Assembly (NCBI RefSeq): GCF_002234675.1 | Contig: NC_019881.2 | Coordinates: 20,089,494 to 20,153,493 of the forward strand | Direction of reading: 5' to 3' | Origin: Oryzias latipes | Taxonomy: Eukaryota > Chordata > Actinopteri > Beloniformes > Adrianichthyidae | Length of the DNA stretch: 64,000 nucleotides | Part shown: positions 56,457-64,000 of the stretch, piece after piece | Numbering within the stretch: position 1 is the first letter of the stretch | Layout of the letters: every line of letters starts with the position of its first letter | Notes under the pieces: model-generated | What the model was told of the DNA's origin: nothing | What the model saw: the letters and a program-made list of their open reading frames with translations, nothing else | Database searches by the model: none | Program-made: the position numbers and the translations under genes

Positions 56457-57060
56457 GTGAAACTGAAAGATCTAAAAATAAAAGTACATGTTGAAGAATT
56501 TTCAAGAATATTTGAAAAACAAAAGCATTTCTACAGTTTTGGATCTCCAGAGAATCACACTGAGAACTATTTTCCACACAGGAGTGAGAGACTCGCCATA
56601 ATAATTCAAAGAATGAACTCCTCCAGGAGGTCATCAAAGAGGGTGGAGAGAAGAGCAGGCCTCACTTGACTTAGTTAAGGTCAGAGTTCACCATTCAACT
56701 ATCAGAAAGAGACTTTAGGACAAAAACAAATAGTTTAAGAAGAAAGAGTCTGCTGAGCAAAAAGAAGACAATGACTGACATTTGAAAAAAAATCTGAATT
56801 ATCTTTGGAAAAAATGTTTGTGGATCTATGGGATGGAAGAGGAACTATCTGGAAGTTATTAGACCTGGAGTAAAAATTATCCAGTATTTTGGAAAAAGGA
56901 CATTGTGGCAACAAACATGTATGGTGGCGATGCTCAGGGATGTTTTTGTAGCTTCTATTTCTAATAAAACATTGAAGTCAGAAGTTCTCCATTATTCTAA
57001 AAGGTCACGCTTAACAGCATGGAGGTTATGCAGCAGAGCAATGATTCAAACCCATAAAAT
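56457..57060 (+). pseudogene. Heavily decayed Tc1-like transposon
   Basis: Recognisable Tc1 stretches include AGGTCAGAGTTCACCATTCA then AAGAAAGAGACTTT-like text, CTGCTGAGCAAAAAGAAGAC, and a TATGGTGGCGATGCTC piece. Frames are broken throughout. A 114-codon frame at 56,828-57,172 covers part of it but is not a conserved protein. Confidence 0.55.
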
Positions 57061-57179
57061 TATGATTGCCTTAAGCTTTGGAATTTCCCATAAAACAATC
57101 ATATGTCTTGGTCTGAAAAAAAGGAAGAAAAAAAATATGCTGAAATTATGTGTCCTATATCATAATAATTAAAAAACAC

Positions 57180-58001
57180 AGTACAATACGAAACTCTACA
57201 TACATGTGACTCCACAGTAACAATAGCTATAGATGACTATATAGTGTAGTACTGAATAAAATATCAGGCTCCCCTTAACACAAGCCCTTTGGGGTCCTGA
57301 TATTGTTGTTTAGTGCTGCATAAATAAAGATTCAGTCATTCAGGTATTATTTTTAGGCATTTATTTGGCTGGGACAAGTTTCAATCTCTGTTAACTTAAA
57401 CTCTGTTCTGGGTTCTAATTTGTCCAGTTGCTTTGGGGTTCCTAAATCATGCACTTTGACCTTAAATGAGGTCATAATGCCCACAACCATAAATTAACCA
57501 AATTTATTAGATTTGTTAAATACTGGATCAAAACAATTTAATAGAAAACAAAGAAATTAATCATAATTGAATGTTACCAAAAAAGTAATATTCAGTGGGT
57601 TAGTTTATGAGTTGGGTTATAATTTAAGGCAAAATTCCTCCTTTTTTTTTATTTTTTTAGTTTGGACTGCAGGAAGTGACGTAATCAGGTGGCGGTAAAA
57701 ATGATTGAGAGCTGCCTTCTCTTGTTAGTCACATTAAATTTACACTTGGTAAAAGCTATAAAGAAAGCGACATGGAAGGGGGAAAAAATACATGTCTTAG
57801 GTTTGAAAAACGAAGGAAAAAGAACGGTAAGACATTTCCGGGTGACAGATTAGCGTGAGTGACTGTATGATGTTTCCAGAACGTTCATCTGCGGTTTTAG
57901 CTAGCTAAAGCTAGCTTTAATGTCTTAAAATCTCGTTTGTGCTCAAAAACTGAACTTCTAGGTAGTTTTTATAAATATTTTGATGTAAATGCTTTAACTT
58001 G
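57180..58001. other. No gene recognised
   Basis: AT-rich non-coding DNA. Confidence 0.5.
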
Positions 58002-58130
58002 CAGTGATACTGATAAGTGGTAACAGTTTGACAGGCTGAAAGCTGTTGTAAAAAGCACATTTGTCAAAAATAAGTTTTTTCTTGAACTTCAACTAAGTAT
58101 TTGATTTTTGAGACTGCTAGTTTGGCCATT
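58002..58130 (+). repeat. Local direct repeat, unit 1
   Basis: GCAGTGATACTGATAAGTGG and AACAGTTTGACAGGCTGAAA, repeated in diverged form at 58,578-58,695. Confidence 0.7.
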
Positions 58131-58489
58131 TGCCACAAACATTTTTGTATTTTTGTATATTTTAATTATATCACGGATAAATAATTAGCCTAAAAAAAGA
58201 TAATACATTTAAATTTTTGACTGTTTTGGTTTAAGGTGGCAACATATAGAAATACGTGTAGCATATTTGTTGAAAATAAAAGCTAAGCATACACAACACA
58301 GCAGTCATTCTCATGGAGGACATATAGAGAATTTTAGACTCAAAAATGCATTTCTGAGTATTTCGTTATTCAAACATTGTGACTTAGGAAAAAATTAAAG
58401 AATGCTGTTCGAAAAAGATCGTATTTAAATATAAAGGTCGTAAGATTTGTGACGTAGAAAATATGCTAGGCTAAATCAATGTACATCTT

Positions 58490-58950
58490 AGTTTGTTTTC
58501 CTCTTTCGAGCTTGCATCTGGATCAGGACTGTACGGCTGGGTCGCTCCAATACTTGCACCGGTGGAAATGCTTTCACCTGCAGTGATCCTGATAAATAGT
58601 AACAGTTTGACAGGTTGAAAGGGCTTGTGAAAAGCAAATTTGTCAAAAATACGTTGTTTTTTCCCCAACTTCAAGTATTTGGAGACTGGTAGTTAGGGTT
58701 TTGAGGGGCTGTAAGCTAGCGGGAGAGCATGGAAACGCTGGGCTTTCAGCATCAGGAAGGGTAAGGGATACCAACTCAGAAGTAAATTCTTGATGAACTC
58801 CTGCTTCTTTGCAGAAACTGTCCTAGAAAATGGCAGTTTTTAAATTATTGTTATTTTGGCTAAAAACGACATAATCATAATTCAAAGGCCACTGGGAACG
58901 CTTTTACAATAATAGATCAAAAGATTATCGGAGTGGGGACACGAGGCCTT
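58490..58950 (-). repeat. Dispersed repeat family, copy 6, with inserted direct repeat unit 2
   Basis: Reverse orientation: GTACGGCTGGGTCGCTCCAA, then about 120 bases (58,572-58,690) duplicating 58,002-58,130, then GTAAGCTAGCGGGAGAG, GGCCACTGGGAACGCTTTTA, GATTATCGGAGTGGGG. Comparison with copy 7 shows the 120 bases are extra. Confidence 0.7.
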
Positions 58951-60360
58951 CTGCAGTAAATGCAGCAGATAACAGTGGTTTAGGTTTCCTTGTAGGTAAC
59001 CTGCAGGTGGCTGCTTGTTTAACGATTGTTTCCCACAAATATAACAGAGATTAGATTAGATTATTTCAAAGGAGCAGACGTGAGGTCCAAGTCAAAGAGG
59101 TGATGCTGCGGGCTTGTGGTTGATGAAGTGAAGAGGGTCTCCTTCTCCTTAGCCTCAGGGGGGTAAGCTCATTGGTAGGGGGGAGCTGGGTCAATGCCTT
59201 CGCCTGGCTCTGTGACCAAACACAAAAGGCCTTTTCCTGCTCCAGTTGTGGTCACTTTCACCTGTCACTCAAAGTCACTCCGAGCCGCCTTGGATCTGAG
59301 GAGGCCGGCTCCAGGTGAGCGTTGGAGTGTGGCGAAGGGTTATCTTCTGGCCGTGTGTCACCTGGAGCTCTCAAAGAGGGGTAGTTCTTGATTTTACCCA
59401 TGATGCGCAGAGATTAAAAACATTTAAATGAAACAGGAAGTATTTACAAGCTGAAAGGAAATTGGAAGAATTTCTAATTGTTTATTTGTTTACTTTATTT
59501 TGACTGCACACATTTTCCTATAAACTGTTGATTTTTCATGAGATTATCCTGCCTAAAACAGTTTACTGTAACTTTATTGACACTTTAAATGTTCAGCAAT
59601 TAAACTATGAATGTTTGTTTTAGATTTCATGTTTTCTTTGTTCCCCAGAGCAGCAGACCAGGCGACGTTGGAACGTCGGGGTTGTTGGGAGAAAAATGGA
59701 AAAGAAGGTAAGAGGGAAAGAACTCAGAAAACCACATCCTAAACTTTACCCAAAAACCAAATAATATAAACCCAGTGGCGGGCCGTGAATTTTGTATCTG
59801 GCCTTTGGCGACGTCAGTCTTTGTTCCATCTTAGGTCCAATAAAAAGTTTATTTTTTAAAGCAGTTTTCATTCAGTGACAGCAGAAAGTTATTCAAGTTA
59901 TAAACTGGCCATTCAGATGCCTCAATAAAAGTAGGTGGAGCCTGCTGGCCCCCCACGTCCAAGGTTCCAAACCTTTGATTGACAGATCAACGAGCTCACT
60001 GCTTGTCGGCATGGAAAATGATGACTATGACCAACTGGGATCGTTCACGTTTTACTGATGACGTCTGGCTCAGACATGGCGGTGTCCGGATGAGAAAAAA
60101 ATGGAGACTGTATGACCTAATTTCCTGGGAGCCAGACGTAAACCATTTTCACATGCACTTGGTCCACTTCTCATATACAATCAATGTATAACTGTATATT
60201 TGTGCCTTTGATGCCTTTGCATAAAAAGGTACAAATAAGTGAGTAAGCAGCCTGACATTATTGAGAAGCAACACTTTACGTTGGCAATGTGGTGTGTATT
60301 GGAGGCCGCTTTTATGCGTTTTCAGTTGATTCAGGTTGATCAAATAAAACATTTTAAGTG
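58951..60360. other. No supported gene; exon-like signal near 59,650
   Basis: Mixed sequence. At 59,642-59,707 a CCCCAG acceptor-like site, about 60 bases, and an AAG/GTAAGA donor-like site resemble a small exon. From about 59,765 (CAGTGGCGGGCCGTG) a hAT-like end begins, but I cannot find its partner. Confidence 0.35.
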
Positions 60361-61492
60361 TTACAGCAACCCCTTTAATGTTAAAGGGTGAAAAGCATAT
60401 TTTGAGCCCTTTGACGAACCTTTGGGTTTTCTACAATCTTGGAGAAAACTCTGTAACCATCAGATTTTAGTCCTTTTTACAGTAGTGAAATATTTCAAAG
60501 AACTACCTTATGCTGATTAGTTGTTTCCTGGAGAGGATAGACATGGAAAACCTTTGTTAAGGTGTTTGCTTTTGTTTTCAATTTAATGGAAGCCCCTTTT
60601 CTGACCACATGCCTTTGAATTGAGGAGACAAATATCGGACTGGCGTCGGCCTGAAGCCGCTGCCCTCAGCTGAGTGTTTGCGCAGTGGTTGAATGTCGGG
60701 CGTAGGTGGAGGACACCTAATGAAAACCTGTGACTGATGCTCTTTCATGCTGCCGCTTGCACAAAACCCGCAAGAAAACACACAGAGGTTCGTGACTCAG
60801 ACTCACACCGACATGGCGAAATGTTTCCTCACCGTGTCTTTCAGTGATTCACAAAGACGCAGCTTCCAGTTTGAAAAGTCAGGAAGGAAATATGATAAAT
60901 AAAGCAAGCTGGCAGTTCAGACATGTTTGGATCATTCAGACTTTTACAGCGTTGTAAAAGGAAACGCAAAAACACAACCTCTTTTGCAGAAACTGACAAA
61001 GAATCGTCTCAGGGTCTACAACTCCTACGCTAAAAACAGAAACTCTAACTGTACAGTCACCACATGAGGCCTTAGTCACATCTGCCCTCACAGGTGCATT
61101 TGGGATGTCTTCGGGGGTAAAATAGGCAAACCTGTATGCAGGGGGACAGTTTATAGTGATCACTTGCGCAACATGCATGGGTAAATAAGGGTGATGTAGG
61201 TGAGAGGCAGGCACGCCATACAGATGTATCAACCCACAAACCCTCTGCACTGTGCAAGGGGCCAAATAGGACTGTTCAGGAAAAAATTGGGTGCTCCTTG
61301 CGTGCCTGTTGTGCGCTTTGTGCGTGCACCTTGACTGTTAGATCTAGGAAATCCGACAGACCGTAGTTTGTGTGGATGTCTCACGGGCGCTTACCTATCA
61401 CCTGCACGCGTGCAGCATTTGATCACAGTGTGGTGTAAGGCCACTGATTTCATGAGGAAATTAGCAAAAGGAAAATAACGAGAAGTGATGCT
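60361..61492. other. No gene recognised; probable repeat at 60,940-61,490
   Basis: The text around CATTTGGGATGTCTTCGGGG and ACAGTTTATAGTGATCACTT looks like an interspersed element, but the boundaries are not visible. Confidence 0.35.
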
Positions 61493-61763
61493 CCTCCACA
61501 TCGAAAGGAGCAAGTTCAGGTGGCTCGGGCAACTGGCCCTAAGGCCCCCTGGATGCCTCCTTGGGGAGGTGTTCCAGGCATGTCCCACTGGGCGGAGACC
61601 CCGGGGACACGCTGGTCAGACTATGTCTTAGCCTGGGGATGCCTTGAGGTCCCCCCCAGAGGAGCTGGAAGAAGTGGCCGTGGAGAGAGGAAATCTGGGC
61701 ATCTTTGCTTAGATAGCTGCCCCCCTGACCCGGCCTCAGAGGAGAAGATAAAAATGGATGGAT
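61493..61763 (+). mobile_element. 3' end of a non-LTR retrotransposon
   Basis: Broken C-terminal coding end: frames show WREEIWASLLR and nucleotide blocks GGGGAGGTGTTCCAGGCATG and GAGGAGCTGGAAGAAGTGGC. It is followed by the AAAATGGATGGATAG tail typical of abundant teleost LINE copies. 5'-truncated with stops and frameshifts. Confidence 0.75.
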
Positions 61764-63499
61764 AGTTAAGTAAAGATGTGGAAAAACTGATGTTAAAGAA
61801 AACTAAGAAAGTAAAACTCACAAAAGAAAAGCATGTTGTAAAATGTAATTGCCGTTTTGATTTTGTGTGTGTGACAGTTTTGTGTCAAACAGGACAGAAT
61901 AAGCCATCAGAGAAACCTTATCTTTATTTATACTGAACTTTATTTTGGCTGGAAAATCTCTTTCCTCCAGCAGAGGGCAACATTTGTTTGATTATTTATC
62001 TCCCATAAGCCCTGTTCCTGTTTCCATTCCTCTTCCTGCACGCTTTCTACCCTAAAGGCCCCTCCCACCAAAGCCATAACTTCTCTAAACCCCCCCCCCC
62101 CAGCCCTCGTTGCCAGGGAGACGGCTCAGACGAGCAGGTGATGCATTGACAGGGAGCAGATGGTTCCCTGTGGAGGTAAGAGCGGCCCAACAATGCGTCC
62201 ATATTCATCATAAAGTCCCTCCTCCAGCGGGCGCTCACGCATAGCTGCAGTTTCTCTGTAACTCGGCGCCGAGAATGCAACCCAGCTCGGCTCTGACAAG
62301 TTACAGGACAGAGCTTGATGGATCGGAGCCGCTGCATTCAGAGCGGGCCTTTTTTTTACTGCGTCTTGGAGGTGGCGTGCCGTCTGCAGGTGGTTCTCTG
62401 TGCCGTAACTCACTCTGCTAAAGAATGTCCCTCTGCAGCTCCCATCGCCCCTGGAGACAGAGGACAGGCGCCCCACTCCGCCTGCCTTTTCCTTTCAGCC
62501 AAATAATCCAGCAACAATGCGGGCGCGCTCAGGCGCCGTGCAGACATTTGCAGAGGCCTGAATTCTTTTTTTTTTTTTTTTTTTTTTGCGTTTGTGTGTG
62601 TGGGTGAGTGTGTGTGTGGGGGGCCTTAAAACACTGCATCCATTTTTCTGTGATGGAATAGAAGAAAGGAGCCACCACACCTGGAGCTCCTCCCACCCCC
62701 GCTCCAACCATCGCCACCAGCACCTATCAATACAGGGTGTAAAGGAGCTTGGTGGGGCCGCACGAGTGGAGGGGAGGGGGGGGCACGCCGCATTCATGAC
62801 CTGACTATGATAAAGACGCACAGCGAGGAGCCATTCAAGAGGCCTGCGCCCATAATGGAGTCACTAATAGGTGCCTATTCAGCAGGGAAAGTGTTTTCTG
62901 GAGGAGGAAAAAAAAAGTTTGTCTGCTGCCTTGTGGATGTAAAATTTATGCAGCAGCCTCCCCCCTCCCACTTTTCCAACTCTTTTTTTTTTTCTTCTCT
63001 TTTTTGGCCGTCTTTTCTTTTAAAGAGCGTCAGCGGTGAATGGGCGACATGCATAGTTCAGAGTTTTCCCTTTTATCTTTACTTAAAAATCAGTTGAATG
63101 AAGTGTTTTGGAGTGAGTCCCGTCTGGCTTGTTCTCATCAAACTGTGTCTCTGCACAGGTGAGGAGACGCAAACAAAAGGAAAAGAAGTGAGGAGGAACA
63201 TTTTTCAAAGACGCTTCACTTCTTGTGAGTTTTGAGCTGAAATAAAAGAAATGTAATGGGGATAAAAATGGGAGTTTAGAAAAAAAGAGAAACGCTCAAT
63301 TTTTTCAAGAATACATGCGTAGAATCCTTATTGTTTTCAAATTAAAGTAGACAAAACATTTGTGGGAAATACATTCACTTTTAAGGTTTATTGATGATGT
63401 CAAAACCCAGACATCACCTTTATTTTTCATTGAGGAAATCTACTCTTCCTAAAATCACTGAAACCCACAACCGAATGTTCTCGTAGCACTTTTTTTATT
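61764..63499. other. No supported gene; GC-richer stretch with possible regulatory DNA
   Basis: Includes a C run (62,085), a half X-box-like GTTGCCAGGGAGAC (62,109), a T run (62,567) with a neighbouring TG-rich tract, and a complex stretch at 62,780-62,890 (CATTCATGACCTGACTATGA, CCCATAATGGAGTCAC) that looks conserved in style. No exon chain or domain was found. Confidence 0.4.
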
Positions 63500-63920
63500 T
63501 GGTTGATAAAATTGGAGTAGCATTTCTGATTTTTTTAATTTTTTTTTTTATTCTGACTAGCTGAACTTCTTTGTTTTCTTTGAGTTTAAAACTTTACGGC
63601 TGGATTGCTCCAATATTGCTCACAATTTTTGTTGCACTGGAAATATTAGGTTGGGGGTGTGAGGGACTCTAAGCTAGCAGGAGAGTGTGTAAACAGATGG
63701 ATGATGGGAAGTGGTGGCAGGCTTACCCTGTACCAGCAGTTCCTCCCACAACTCAGAGGCAGATTTTTAATGAACATTTGCTGCTCTGGAGAAACAATGT
63801 CCTAAAAAACAACACCGGTTTTTAGATTTAGGCTAAAAACAGCATAATCATAACTAAAAGGCCACTGGGAACGCTTTTACAACAGATCAAAAAAATGATC
63901 GGAGTGGGATTTTCAACATT
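63500..63920 (-). repeat. Dispersed repeat family, copy 7
   Basis: Reverse orientation: ACGGCTGGATTGCTCCAATA, TTTGTTGCACTGG, CTCTAAGCTAGCAGGAGAGT, GGGAAGTGGTGGCAGG, AAAACAGCATAATCATAACT, GGCCACTGGGAACGC, GATCGGAGTGGGATTTTC. The best guide to the family's end. Confidence 0.75.
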
Positions 63921-64000
63921 CACCTGCTTTAAATAAAAAAAAGGGAAAAATAGCCTTTGAGCCATCTGTAGACATCTGAAGCATAAAGAATTGTGGAAAA

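Overview
The window is vertebrate nuclear DNA from a teleost fish. It has GT-AG split genes with short coding exons, AT-rich introns, and many fish-type DNA transposons, SINE/LINE tails and one LTR retrotransposon. Some repeats, such as the short elements ending in CTAGGATAGCACAAGGG, remind me of medaka (Oryzias) relatives, but I cannot confirm the species from sequence alone. I see no bacterial genes, CRISPR arrays, rRNA or convincing tRNA genes.

Layout. (1) 1-9,031: the 3' half of nup37 (plus strand; the last five coding exons end at 9,013), preceded by 6.6 kb of repeat-rich intron or upstream DNA. (2) 13,199-20,403, minus strand: a complete 12-exon tyrosine hydroxylase gene. I call it th2 because it is linked to nup37 and pah. 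(3) 22,389-39,146, minus strand: a complete 13-exon phenylalanine hydroxylase gene, pah, lying head-to-tail 2 kb upstream of th2. The two enzymes share almost the same exon lengths and phases, as expected of an old tandem duplication. They are iron- and tetrahydrobiopterin-dependent aromatic amino acid hydroxylases: Pah makes tyrosine from phenylalanine, and the TH family turns tyrosine into L-DOPA. (4) 42,923-52,126, minus strand: a structurally complete, apparently very young Ty3/Gypsy retrotransposon. It has 1.3 kb LTRs, a PNMA-like gag, a long pol, a polypurine tract and a 4-bp target duplication. (5) 52-64 kb: no gene that I can support. It holds duplicated repeats, Tc1 and LINE relics and some possible conserved non-coding DNA.

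The most striking observation is at the gag/pol junction of the retrotransposon. The gag stop codon directly follows a canonical -1 slippery heptamer, T TTA AAC. Six bases later comes an 8-bp stem whose loop can pair downstream as an H-type pseudoknot. The two LTRs are identical by eye except for one 60-versus-4-base replacement.

Other structure: several DNA transposons with intact ends and target duplications (2,880-3,748; 15,287-16,923; 23,584-25,376, the last with a solo LTR nested inside); a dispersed repeat family with at least seven copies; five RFX/X-box-like palindromes around th2; and a CRE plus TATA arrangement in the th2 promoter like that of mammalian TH. All calls are from reading the sequence; no database search was run.
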